Origin: Cryptomeria japonica
Lineage: Eukaryota; Streptophyta; Pinopsida; Cupressales; Cupressaceae
Length of the DNA stretch: 64,000 bases
Direction of reading: 5' to 3'
Assembly (NCBI RefSeq): GCF_030272615.1
Contig: NC_081414.1
Location: 1,739,501 to 1,803,500 of the forward strand
Part shown: piece by piece, positions 34,694 to 46,407 of the stretch
Layout: each line of letters opens with the position of its first letter
How positions within the stretch are numbered: the stretch's first letter is position 1
Made by a program: the position numbers and the translations under genes
The notes under the pieces: model-generated
Database searches by the model: none
Seen by the model: only the letters and a program-made list of their open reading frames with translations
What the model was told of the DNA's origin: nothing

Positions 34694-36200
34694 GATAGTA
34701 CCTTCCTCGATATCCTCAGTAATATCTGAACAACTACCCCACTCATAGTCATTAGAATCAGTTTTAGAAGTACCGCCCCAGAGTCTCTCACTGCTGCTAA
34801 CAGGTACATTGTAGGGTGAGAGAAGATATCTAATAATTGATACCAGTCTTGTAGTTTTTTTTAATTCAGAATCAGAGCCTGTTTGTACCCTTTGCATTTG
34901 TTCATACATTGTTTCTCCTCGCGGAGTAGTGATTTCTTCGAGTGGTGACTATGCCTTGTTTTGAATAGGTTCTTGCACATGATGCACTTTATTATAAGAG
35001 GCTTCTTCCCTTTGAATGGCCAATTCCTCTTTTCGTTTCTTTATTTCTTGGTGTTCTTTCTCTTTCCTTGTCATTTTGGTTGCTTGGTGTAGTGCTTCTT
35101 TCCATGAGTTGTCATTGTATTTCTTCTTTTCTTTTCATTGAGGTTTCTGATACTTATTTTGTTTTTTCCTAGGTGGTATACTGTGTCCATATCCTAGTCC
35201 TATTTTGTCTCGTGAAAATTGTGAAGGAGGTTCTAGCGGTTTTGTAATGCCTTCCCGATGCTTGCCTATAGGTCCTTTGTCGTTGTATCCCATCCATTGC
35301 ATGATTCATAATCCTTTTCCATATTGTTGTGTTGGTATGGCCACCTCTAGGGTAGCAGCTCTGACCTCTTCCTCATCCTTGTATAGCCAACTAAGGATGT
35401 CTTTCTCTTCTAATTCATTTACTAGTGTGCCCAATTGGATAAATTTTCCATCAAACTTGGTGATGGGCTGGGTTGCTTGATGTGTTGAGGCTGAAGGTTT
35501 TCCATAAGATTTTGGTGATGTTGGTAATTTTGATAGACACGTGGATTCAAAAGAGTATTCCCCCATGCCTTGATCTTTGATTTTCATCTTTTTCTTGAAG
35601 TCTATGGATAAAGACTTGAGTTTGTCTTGATGATGATCGAATGCTAAGGAAGCTTGAGCCTCCCTATTGTGTGGAACCAGGCTGTCTTGAGCCGCCCCCA
35701 TAGCATTCCAATGCTGGAAAGGGTTATTATCTGCAAATTTGAAAATTTATTGTCCATTATACGGGAATTTGATACACTGATGGTATGTTGAAGGAACTGC
35801 TTGCATTTCATGTATCGAAGGATGAACCAATAGAATATTGTATGTTAAGTCTATGTCCAATACTTGGCATATAGTGTCCTTTTGTATTGGTCCTACTTGA
35901 ATAGGTAGTATTACTGTTCCTTTGGATGACCTTTCTTCATCATCATAGGCCTTGATGGTGATCTTTTTGTTTGTATCAATAGACTGCTCAGAGAAGCCCA
36001 ATGCATGGATAAGCTTTACAGTACAGATATTGAGACCAACTCCTCCTTCTAGTAACACTCTTTTAACTCGATGTTTATAGAATAAGACTAGTGTTATGGG
36101 GATGATTCAAGGAGACATCATCGTGTTTGGAAAAGGTGAAGTTATGAGGCCCTATGATATGAGCCACCATGTCTTGGAATCTATCAATGTCCAGATCTTT
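34694..36200 (-). pseudogene. Element B protease and G-patch region
   Basis: From 36060 down: the protease part with GGVGLNICTVKLIHALG, IKAYDDEERSSKGTV and YNILLVHPSIHEM. Then comes a G-patch-like block (QQYGKGL, about 35306) with a downstream second half rich in Lys/Gln (35080-35230). Finally there is an acidic segment ending DITEDIEEGTI at the A insertion point. That last block continues in frame at 15786 as HSHTPLSQEGQGTESLSLE. Frames change and stops occur, so it is dead. The DGG-type protease motif is only partly visible, because the frame breaks at its start. Confidence 0.85.
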
Positions 36201-38076
36201 AGGAATGTTAGTTTAGACAAGTGCTTTCTCTAAGATGTCCTTGTGTTTTGGAGAGAGTTTGAGTAACTCGAGTATTGATATTTGAGCGAGATTTCTCCGT
36301 AGTTGATCAACCAAATTATATCGAGTCTTGGGGATAGTGGTAGATGTTGATGTATGCCCTTCCAAGACGTATTTTTGAGCTCTGGTTGTCACATTGATCG
36401 ACGCATGGTCTTGTTTGTCCTTGATTTTTATGACAATTATTTGGTTGTCATTTTTCGATATGTGATTGATGGGGTTATTGTACATGTGATTTATACGAGC
36501 TCCTCTGGTATTGTTTGATGTTGAAGATCCTCCCTTGTTGTAATTCAAAATAGGATTTTTAAAGGCATCATGGTCACCTTTTATTTTGAGACTATCAACT
36601 GTCAAATCACCTCTATCAATCATGTCCTGAATCATGTTCTTAAGCCTCATGCAATCATTTGTGTGGTGTCCTTTGTTTCAATGAAAATCATAAAAAAGTG
36701 AGTCATTCCACCAAGGTGGTTTGACCTAGGGTTCAAAGTTGTTAATGGTTGGCAATGTGATAATTTTTTTCGCCGACTGTTCTCAAAATGTTGATTCTAA
36801 GGTTTTCCCAAATGGTGTGTAGATATGTCTATTCGGGAAAGTGTTGGTGTTACCTCTTTGGTTTGTATTATTCCCTCGGTTAGTGTTGTTGTCTTGGTTA
36901 TTGGTGTTGCCTTGGGTATTGTTGTTGGTGTTTGAAGTTGAAGGTCCTTGATTGGTATTTTGAGGATAAGTGTTAGTGCCTTGATTAACACTTTTTTTTA
37001 TTTTTGTTAGATTGTGGGTTACCTGATTAAGCCAATACTGGTTGTTTGGACTTCACATCATTAGCATCAATTACCCCATTGTTAACAACATTTTTGTTTC
37101 TTTTCCAAAATCTGGATTTGTCTAAAGTGTTGTTATTGTTTTTATTGTTAAAGGGGTGAGTGTTCGATGAATTAGATCCTTCCTTAAATAACTTCAATGT
37201 TCCTTTCTTGATGTAGGCTTCCTCCACTTGAATTTCATTTTCTATCAATTTGGTAAAAGATGGTATGCATTGGAGTTTGAGTTGATAACTCATCTCACTA
37301 TTTATATTATCGATAAAGATCTCTATCTTTTCCTTTTCAGGCACGTCTCAAGGATATCTTGAAACCATGCATCTCCAACGCTGAAGAAACAACATGAATG
37401 TTTTATTGTTCTTTTGTTTGGTGTTACACATATCCAACATGGTGATTGCATGTTGAGTATTATAGGAGTATTGCATGATAAATTTGCTTACCAACTCATC
37501 AAATGATCTAATGGGAGGTGTGAGTTTAGATAACCACTCCATTATTTTCCCTCCCAAACTTCTTGGGAATATTCTCATTAAGTAAGTGTCATCGTGAGCA
37601 AACTCTAGGCTTATGGTACAAAATTCCCAAACATTATCACGAGGATCAATTTTACTATCATACTTGTCATACTTTGGTATATTTGAATTTGGGGGAGAAG
37701 GTACCATGTTCAATCTCCTATCAAAAGGATAAGGGCAGATTTCGTCCAAGGAGTACCGTACTATGGTTCCTTGTTGCATGTCTTGCATTTGTCTTTGCAA
37801 CATTTGGATTTGTTGTGTAAGAGCGACCATGGGCGCATTTGTACGTCGGAGGAGGGATTCCTCTCTTTCATTAAGATTGTCCCAATTTCAGGCATGGTTG
37901 TGTTTAGGGGTGTTATTTTGTTCATGTATGATTTATGGATCATGTGTTTCTTCTTCTCTTTGTTGGTCTTGATTGGCGTAATTTCTAGACCTTGTTCTAA
38001 AAATTCTTTCATCTACATTCCTTAAGTTTTTGATATTGGAATCTTTAGGAAGTCTAACTCCTTTTCTAGTTAGCAT
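36201..38076 (-). pseudogene. Element B Gag (start codon at the D insertion site)
   Basis: The minus strand starts ATGCTAACTAGAAAAGG at 38076, exactly where element D begins; the ATG is the complement of the presumed target duplication AGCAT (38072-38076). The Gag domain follows: EICPYPFDRRLNMVPSPP, YLMRIFPRSLGGKIMEW and FLQRWRCM (37760-37350), like A's. Downstream are the Asn-rich spacer (37340-36800) and the region after the zinc knuckle, RLKNMIQDMIDRGD (36650). Several stops and at least one frame change are present. B's leader and 5' LTR lie beyond D, outside the window. Confidence 0.85.
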
Positions 38077-38398
38077 TGTTGGCATTTAAATGAATATTGC
38101 ATTAATGATATGTGATGTTGTCATTGATGTCCATTCGATCGATAATGATATTATTGATATTGTTGTAATATTGTTACTTTAACCGGTAGGAAGAATTTGT
38201 GAGGAGAACTGGTAACTGGTGTAAACCTTATCTATTGTTGTAACTGGTAAACTCTACCTATTGTTTTTGATAAAACCTAACCAATTAAGTTTGGTGAATT
38301 GGTTATATTGGTTTATGATCTGATGATGAGTGGTAATGATAATGACATGCATGATTATTGTATGAAGACAATTCCAAGAGATTTTGGTGAGTTGTTGT

Positions 38399-39752
38399 TG
38401 TAGACGTATAAAAATGACCATATTCCTAAATGAATATTTTATGTTCATTTCTCTATTTAATTAAATCCAATTTAATTAAATTACCCGTATTCCTCTATTT
38501 AATTAAGTAAATTACTCAATTAAATTCAGTATACCCATTTAATGAATAAAGCATTTTTATTCAATTAAATCCCTTCTCTCCACTTTTAATTAAATTCAAA
38601 TTTAATTAAATAAGTTATCTTAAATTGAATAAATCTAATTTATTTAATTTCCCCAAACTGCAACCAAATTGAAGTAAATTCATTTTATTTCAATTAAATC
38701 CTATTATCCCTCCATCCACTTGCATTCTCCTACATCTCCCACTTGCATTGTAAAACCTATTCCTAATTTCTTCTAGACCCTTCTAATCACTTCTAAATTA
38801 ACCTAACCCATCTTCTAAACTTTGTCACATCCCTAAACAAGGGGAGGTCACTTCTCAAAACCTTAAAGTCTTTGATAACCATTAAAGGCTTCAAGTCTTC
38901 AACCACTTAATTTCCCAAAGTCTCCCAAACCATTAATGGTTAATTCAACCCTCTTACATGGTTAGAGACTTTTTGCCTAACTTAACCTTCATCCAACCCA
39001 AGGGTCTCTTCAAGCATTCATTGCTTTGACCCTTACCCTCTGGATAACCATGAGGTCTTCTCAGGCATTTAATGCCTCCAACCCCTTCTCTCAACCCAAC
39101 CCTATGTTGACATTTGTCACCATTTCATTGGTACAAATTGCAAACATGGATTCCCAACTTTCAAACTCAACCCTTGATCAACTCTTTCAATCCTGACCAT
39201 CCATTGCCCTATTTTTGCTATAAATAGAGCTCTCATTCCTCCATTTTAGAAATCCAAGTTTGTAGTATCATACTTATGCTCAAATACATTCAAGCTTTCA
39301 TTTCATATATGCTCATCATTTAGCCTCTCTTTTAACTAGGAATTAGTCTAAATATGCATGTTTAGAATACTTTCTTTATCATTTAGCTCAATCATAGACT
39401 AATATATCATGTTAGGATAGTATTTATACTAACCTTGTCATCTTATAGTTAGTTTATTGCATTTGTAGAATCATGCATAGCTTAGGATGCATCTCATATT
39501 AAAAGCAACAAAAAGAATCCCTCGTTCTTGCATTTGCCATCCCTAAACCATTTTACTCAGTGATCTGAGAGCAAAAACATTGGTTTGAGGGACCGTGTAA
39601 GATAGAGAACCATGGGACCAACCTTGGGAAGCTGAGTGATACTTCATTACTCCATAGCTTGCACCAAGGAGTCCTGTGAGTGTGTGAGCAAGGCTCCATA
39701 GAGCTCCGTTTTTCACATATTGAGTTCTATCAACCCGCTTTTCCCGCATACA
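38399..39752 (+). repeat. Solo LTR of a gypsy-type element, 1354 bp
   Basis: It runs from TGTAGACGTATAAAAATGACC to TTCCCGCATACA, with the target duplication GTTGT at 38394-38398 and 39753-39757. Its ends resemble A's LTR ends (TGTAGACACC...CCGTATACA), and it also has a run of A/T palindromes (38450-38640, TTTAATTAAAT-type). A TATA box CTATAAATAG lies at 39218-39227. There is no internal sequence, so the element was removed by LTR-LTR recombination. Confidence 0.9.
39218..39227 (+). promoter_or_regulatory. TATA box in the solo LTR
   Basis: CTATAAATAG on the plus strand, in the 3' half of the LTR, is where an LTR promoter is expected. It could still drive transcription into element D. Confidence 0.5.
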
Positions 39753-40497
39753 GTTGTAACAATTTTTTGTCTAGGGAATGAGAAAATGTATTTCATCTAA
39801 TGCAAAACACGTGATGAGTTACTACGTTCAATGAAGTAGAGATCAAGGAGTGATCAAGTTTTTCTTGATTAATGTGCAGAGATTGCTATGTAATCCAACA
39901 GTCATACTTGAACCGAATTTTTTTGTAATCTCGATGAAAGTTAGGTTTTTGTTGTGTTACTGACCCAATTGATTTGTATTTAATTTCGATGAAGTTGTTT
40001 AGTTTTAAGAGAGAGTTAGCAAAGATATAGATACAATTCAGTTGAGTGTGTAGTGGTTGAACTAGATGATGTATCTGCAATTTGTGTAAAGGCAAATAGG
40101 AGCATGAAATGGATTTGATCAAGCAAGTGTAGTGCTATTCAAACAAATCAACAAATTCATGTTGTTTTCTAACAATTACAGCAAAATTGAAATCCCTAAC
40201 TGGGTAAGCTCTAACAAGGTGGTCCATTAGATTGGATTTTCAAATCCTCTACCGAGGTTACTCCTTACAGGGTATTGCTTATAACAAGGCATTTGTAGTC
40301 AATCCCTTAACCGAGTGATTCCTAATAGGATTGGTTCTTAATAGGACTTTTGCAAAGCTTTAACATGCTTGGCTCCTAATAGGGCAAACTTCAGAAGACT
40401 TCAGATAGTTATCTTGTGAGTCTCATCTCATCGTGGTTTTTACCTATTTGGGTTTCCATGTCAAAAATATTTGTGTCAAGTGGTGAATGTTTATCCA

Positions 40498-43302
40498 GAT
40501 CCAGTAGAGAAGCTGATGATGAAGATAATTTAGTTGAGCTTGAAGCATTGTTGTCCAAGAGGTTGCCTAGAGGTACAGGTAAATATAGAGGTAAATTAAC
40601 TTTGAAATGTTTTGAATTCAACAAGATTGGACACATTGCTGCTAGTTGTCCTAATGGTGATAATGAGCACAAATGAGAGAATATCAAGAAGTACAAGGGT
40701 AAAGGCAAAAGAGATTGTATTATTGTTGTTGATGGTGGTATCACTGATGAGGAATCTGATGGTGATGCTAATGAAGACATTGTGTTTGCAGCCATTAAAG
40801 AAGAGATGTTAGACCAAAAGGCATTAATATCCAGGATGGATAACTTTGATGATTGGATCATTGATAGTGGTTGTTCACATCACATGACTGGTGATCGAAG
40901 CAAATTTATTTCTCTGAAGGAATTTGATGGCAGAGTTGTAAGATTTGGTAATGAATCACCCTACATGGTTAAAGGTAAGGTAACTAATTCTCTTAATGGA
41001 AATAGTAGTGCAGATGATGTCTACTGGGTTGAAGGTCTAAAGAACAATCTTTTGAGTGTGGCACAACTCAATGATAGAGGATACCCATTGGAATTCAAAA
41101 ATGGTATGTGCAAGATCTATGACAATAAAGGTGAACTGATTGCAACCAGGAAGAAAACTAAAGGTAACTTGTTTCATCTTAATCCTAAAGTTAGGAACTG
41201 TTTAATTGCAAAGATAGATGATAGTTGGCTTTGGCATAAGAAATTTTCTCATATAAAATTTGATAACATTGTTAAAGTAAGTCCAAGACAGTGAGAGGTT
41301 TGCCTCAGTTAGACAAACCGGTTAATGCTTTGTGCAACGAATGTCAGTTGGGAAAGATGACATCCTCAACTTTCAAGAGCAAATCTTTTTTAGCGGAACA
41401 TTTGTTAGATTTGGTTTATACAGATCTTTGTGGACCAATAAGAACAAAAACTATTCAAGGTGAAAAATATTTCATGATCTTCACTGATGATTTCTCAAGG
41501 ATGATGTGGGTCACATTCTTGAAGGATAAGACTGAATCTTTTGGTAAGTTCAAGGCATTCGGGGCCTTAGCTGAGAAAGAGAGCAGTAAGAAGATAAAGT
41601 GTCTCAGGACAGATAAGGGTGGTGGATTTACTTCTGAGGAATTCACTAGGTATTGTGAAGGAAATGGTATCAAGCGACAACTTTCTTCACCAAGGACACC
41701 ACAACAAAATGGTATCACAAAGAGAAACAATCGGTTAGTTGTTGAAGCTGCTAGGATGATGTTGATACAAGGAGGTGTAGCAAAAAATTTCTGGAGAGAA
41801 GCTGTCAGCACAACTATCTACACTATGATCCGGATTTTGGTAAAGAGAGGTAAGGACAAGACTCCTTATGAATATTGGTATAGTAGATCACCTGATGTTA
41901 GTTATTTTAGAATATTTGGAAGCAAATGTTTTATTAAGAGAGGTGATTATATTAGCAAATTTGAGGATAAAAGTGATGAAGGTATATTTCTTGGCTATTC
42001 CACCAAGAGTAAGGCCTACAAGTGTTTTAAGAACCAGACACAAAGAATTCTTAAGAGTGTTGATGTTCAAGTGGATGAATTTCCTGAAGTCTTAGAGGAA
42101 ACTAGTTCAGAAAAAAAGGATGAAGATCCTTGCATTTTGTTTTTGGAACCAGAAACTGTGAAATCTGAAACGAGCAAAGCAAATATTGATGCACTAGTCC
42201 AACCAGAATAGATAAATTCAGAAGAAGATGATGATAATGAAGAAGCTGAACTTGAAGATAATGATCATGTTATTCCAAGATATGTGAGACTGAATCACAA
42301 TCCTGAACAAATTATTGGGGATAAGGATGCTGGAGTACTAACCAAAAGATGAATCAAAGAAACTTCCTGCATGATCTTCACTATTGAACCAAGAACTGCT
42401 AAGGAAGCATTTGGTGATGATCATTGGGTTAAATCTATGGAGGAGGAATTAGATCAAATTGAGAAGAACAACACATGGACCCTGGTACCCTGACCAATAA
42501 ATAAAAATGTGATAGGAACTAAGTGGGCTTTCAGGAACAAGTTGAATGAAGATGGTGTTGTAGTTCACAATAAAGCTAGGTTGGTTTGCAAAGGTTATGC
42601 ACAAGAGGAAGGAGAAGACTACGGTGAGACTTTTGCACCAGTGGAAAGAATGGAAGGTGTCAGAACTTTACTTGCATTTGCAGCACACAAGAAATTCAAG
42701 GTATACCAGATGGATGTTAAGTCAACGTTTTTGAATGGGATACTTGAAGAAGTATACATTGAGCAGCTAGATGGTTATGCTCTAATTAATAAGAAAGACA
42801 TGGTATGCAGATTGCATAAAGATTTATATGGATTAAAGAAAACACCTAGAGCATGGTATGAAAGGCTTCATACACATTTGATGAATATAGGCTTTCTAAG
42901 AACCAGTGATGATACTAACATATATCTCAAATCTGAAGGAGATAAAATACTAGTCAATGAAGCATTTGTTGATGATATCATATTTGGAGGTAATGATGAC
43001 ATGATAAACAATTTTGCAGATGAAATGAAAAATGAGTTTGAAATGTCTTTAGTGGGGGAAATAAAAAATTTCATAGGCTTGCAAATACAACAAATGAAGT
43101 GGTATTTTCATCACATGTTCTAAGTATGTGAAAGAGGTCTTGAACACATTAAGTTGTCTAAGGAAGATGAGTCCAAATCTGTTGATGAGAAGGAATAAAA
43201 GTCAATGATTGGAAAATTGCACTATGTTGTTCGCAGCAGACCAAACATAGCTCATGCAGTTGGCATAGTTGCTAGATTCTAGAAGAATCCTAAGGAAACA
43301 CA
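40498..43302 (+). pseudogene. Element D Gag remnant, protease, integrase and RT
   Basis: In order: the zinc knuckle CFEFNKIGHIAASC (about 40608-40650), the protease WIIDSGCSHHMTGD (about 40850), GAG-pre-integrase (SWLWHKKFSHIKFDN), and the integrase core YTDLCGPI, RTDKGGGF and NGITKRNNR. The catalytic Glu of the last block, normally GVxER, is Lys here. The RT follows with GTKWAFRNKLNEDG, QMDVKSTFLNG, LYGLKKTPRAWY and FVDDIIFGG (about 42967). A frame change near 41285 and stops at 40674, 42210, 42493 and 43123 show decay. The frame resumes after element E at 51290. Confidence 0.9.
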
Positions 43303-44442
43303 TGTTACTACTTATCAAGTTGCCATTAGTTTTATGTTCAAAGTTATTTTATATACTCTAGTCAGTTATCTCTACCGAGATATTCAGTCAGTATGCATAG
43401 TCTAGTCGGTTATAGAAGAAAGTAGTCTCAGAGCGCAGTATACACTGAGCTGTCTACCGAGTATCATTACATATCTACCGAGAAACAAAGATGACACATT
43501 GAGTTGTTACACACTGAGTGAAACGTGTTACCAGATTCATTGAACTTGGACATACATATGAAAAAGTGTTACAAGATCGAGGCACATCTAACCGTTATCA
43601 CATTAGAAATTGCACTTAAAGATTGTGTATGATGTTGAGGTCATCTAACCAATGAAATATCTTGCATGGTTATTCATTTGATAAATTATATTTATAAGAT
43701 CGAAGCAATGAATGGATCACCATCATAAGAGATCTATTTATATAGCATGAGTTAAGAATTAAAGTATGTGTGCATGAGTGTAAGAAGACTGTTATAGAGA
43801 CACAGAGGTCACCGAGAAGGTTTTTCAGAGAACAGTCAAAGAATAGAGTAAACAAAAGGGTTTACCGAGTTACTATATGGATTACCGAGGTATGCTATAA
43901 GCAAGGTAATCTATTTTGAGCATATAGAATCTGCTATAACATTTTAGATGTAAAGTTGCAGATATTTGTAATGATTTTAATGTAATATTTTGAAGTTGTA
44001 AGAGAAACCTTTAACAGGGTAAAAGACTCTAATCAAGTCTATAAATTGTAAATCCTCTAACCAGGTGCAACATTTAGATTAAGTGTTGTAAAATACTTTA
44101 GCAAGGTAGACCTAAAAGATCTTGATACTCCTAACAGGGTAAGCTATCAGAAATAGCTAAACATGTAGCTCTAACCGGGCACTCTTTATTATTGCAATAG
44201 TGAAGTTGTGGGTGCCATCCCCACTGCAGTTTTTCTCTCTAACCAAGAGTTTCTGCGTAACCAAAATATATGTGTTGTGGAGTGAATCATGTATGATTGT
44301 TATCTATTTGTTTTAGCTTTATATTATGTTATTACACTATTTGGTTTATGCATAACAGTAAAGTTATTATTAAAGAAAGGTTTTGGAGTACTGATTCACC
44401 CCTCCCCTCTCAGTACATTAGCTTTCCATATTGGGCCTAACA
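43303..44442 (+). repeat. 5' LTR of element E
   Basis: 1140 bp, TGTTACTACTTATC...GGGCCTAACA. It matches 50166-51289 with scattered substitutions and a short indel near 43500. It contains six copies of ACCGAG. Confidence 0.95.
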
Positions 44443-44444
44443 AT

Positions 44445-44456
44445 TGGTATCAGAGC
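44445..44456 (+). other. Primer-binding site of element E (initiator tRNA-Met)
   Basis: TGGTATCAGAGC begins two bases after the LTR end. It is the Ty1/copia signature, complementary to the 3' end of initiator tRNA-Met. Confidence 0.95.
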
Positions 44457-44504
44457 TTCAATCTTGGAAAAGGGTTTAACTACCTAAAGAGAAAGATCTT
44501 ATCA

Positions 44505-45857
44505 ATGGAAGGCTATAAACAATCTCGGAGGATTGTATATCTGCAAGAAGAATTGGATCATGCTAATCAAGTGATTGCAGACATGCAAAGGCAAATGCAA
44601 AAATCTCTGAAAGTGAGAAGAAGATTATCTAATGATTTGTAGGACTCTCAAGAGTTAGTGGAACAAATTGAGACATCATCTGAGAATAGTATATCTGAAG
44701 AGACTGAAGAAATGATTGGAGTATTGAAAGAAAAGAACAAAGCACTGGCTGATCAACTGAAAGCAATAAAAAGAGAACATGAACATTTCAGCACACAGAT
44801 GACTGAAAATCTTGATGCATTGAGGATAGCTGAGGATAAAGTAAGAGATCTAGAAAGAGAGAAACAACAACTTGAAGTCTTAATATCTGATAAGAATGAT
44901 GAAATCACAAGGTTGACTGGAATTCAACAAAATCTGTTAGATCAACTAGGTTATGCACATCATGAAGCAATTATGAAAAATGATGAGAATCGAGCATTGA
45001 AACTTGAAGTATCAAGGTTGACCGATGAACTTGAATTAGAGCAGAAATCCAAAGAAACACTCAAGAAGAGTTATGAAGCATCAAAGATGTTGGATGAGCA
45101 ACTGAATACAAGAAGACCCAACAAGGATGCAGGACTCGGTTACAAAGGAAAAGACTCTACCGAGAAGGGAATTCATACTACCGAGAGAGGAGAATCATCA
45201 AAGCAAGCTGGAAACAAGAATAACATCAAAAGAAAGAAGCCTATTTGCAACTACTGTGGAAATCAAGGTCACACTGCCAACATGTGTCAAATCAGAAAAG
45301 GTAAGCAACCGAATGTCACTAAGTCCAATGGTTATTGTTACAATTGCAATAAATATGGTCACACATCTAATCAATGTAGGACAAAGTCTGTGAACATTTA
45401 TCAGAAGGCAAAATTTGAAGGGTTTTGTAAAAACTGCTATAGATATGGACATAGTACCGAGAAGTGTTGGTTTAAGCAAGAGAACTATATGTGGTATGCA
45501 CACCAAGCAAATACTAGAGGTTACCGAACTCACACAGATCCTTACCAACAGTATTCTGCAGTACCATGGGATTACAATACAAGGATATGGTGTGAATGTT
45601 GTGGAAGATATGGACATATAAGTGCCAACTACTTTATAAGGTTTGGAATGAACAACCGAAGATCATGGAGAAATCCTGGTATGGCATGTTTTCATTGTCA
45701 CAAAGTTGGACATTTAGCTGGAGATTGCAGAGATCAACCTAGAAAAGACACTAAGGAAATAAAAGAAAAATTAAAGATGATTTGGAAAAAGAAGTAAATT
45801 GTGTCAAATGAAGTAAGCACCTTACCTACCGAGTCAGGTGCACCTATTCCAAATTAA
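44505..45857 (+). pseudogene. Gag-like coiled-coil protein with five zinc knuckles (element E)
   Basis: The ATG at 44505 is the first after the primer-binding site (MEGYKQSRRIVYLQEELDHA). Residues 1 to about 200 are a Leu/Glu/Lys-rich coiled coil. The second half has five C-x2-C-x4-H-x4-C type motifs: CNYCGNQGHTANMC, CYNCNKYGHTSNQC, CKNCYRYGHSTEKC, CECCGRYGHISANY (last Cys lost) and CFHCHKVGHLAGDC. Retroelement Gags usually have one or two, so five is unusual and recalls cellular CNBP-like RNA-binding proteins. In-frame stops occur at 44640 (TAG) and 45795 (TAA). I extend the end to the stop at 45855 because C's homologue continues past IWKKK. It likely binds element RNA. Confidence 0.85.
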
Positions 45858-46407
45858 TTGGTAAAGGTATGAAGGGACTGCATTATCTCAAGTTTAAATC
45901 TTAACAATTCCTATTTTATCATGTACTTAATTCAAATCTGCATAATTAAGATGTAATAGTAAAGTTTGAAATTCTATCAAAGTCTTTTAAAGCACTATAC
46001 AGGAAAACTGTCAAGTCGGTGAATAAAGGAAACCTGTCTAGTCGGTGAATGAAGGAAGTTTGGTTACTTGGTTAAAGCGGAAAAAAGAAAGAAAATTAAG
46101 TGGAACCGAGTGCATTTAATGTTTTTGACCTAACCTGCATGGAGCCCGATAAGGCATATTGTGTACTTAAAAGCATTTTTGTGGTCTTTTTCAACTTACC
46201 AAGTTTTCGAGAGAGCAGAGCAAAGCGAATCTAAGGCGATCAAACCTCCTACAAGAAAATTCAAGGTATTTACAGCAATCTCAACGCATTGTTAAGCTAG
46301 TTTACTGATCTTATCTAGTTGCCATTATCTGCTAAGTATAAAGCATCAATCATTTGAAAATCCTGAAACCCTAAGGATCCTTTGTCAAGTTTTATCTGAA
46401 ATCTAAA
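45858..46407 (+). other. Gap between Gag-like ORF and ORF2 in element E
   Basis: 550 bp without a gene. The end (about 46200-46400) looks like a 5' leader: short purine/pyrimidine-mixed sequence before the ORF2 ATG, with TTCAAG/GTATTTACAG near 46262. ORF2 may therefore be made from its own or a spliced transcript; this is inference. Confidence 0.4.

Larger units (their letters stand above)
38077..40497 (+). repeat. 5' LTR of element D (interrupted and truncated)
   Basis: 38077-38398 and 39753-40497 together form about 1.06 kb of LTR. The interrupting piece is the solo LTR at 38399-39752. Compared with C's LTR, roughly the last 190 bp, the primer-binding site and the N-terminal part of gag are missing. 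The LTR (..TTTGTGTCAAGTGGTGAATG) runs straight into gag sequence near 40497. This is a deletion. Confidence 0.75.
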
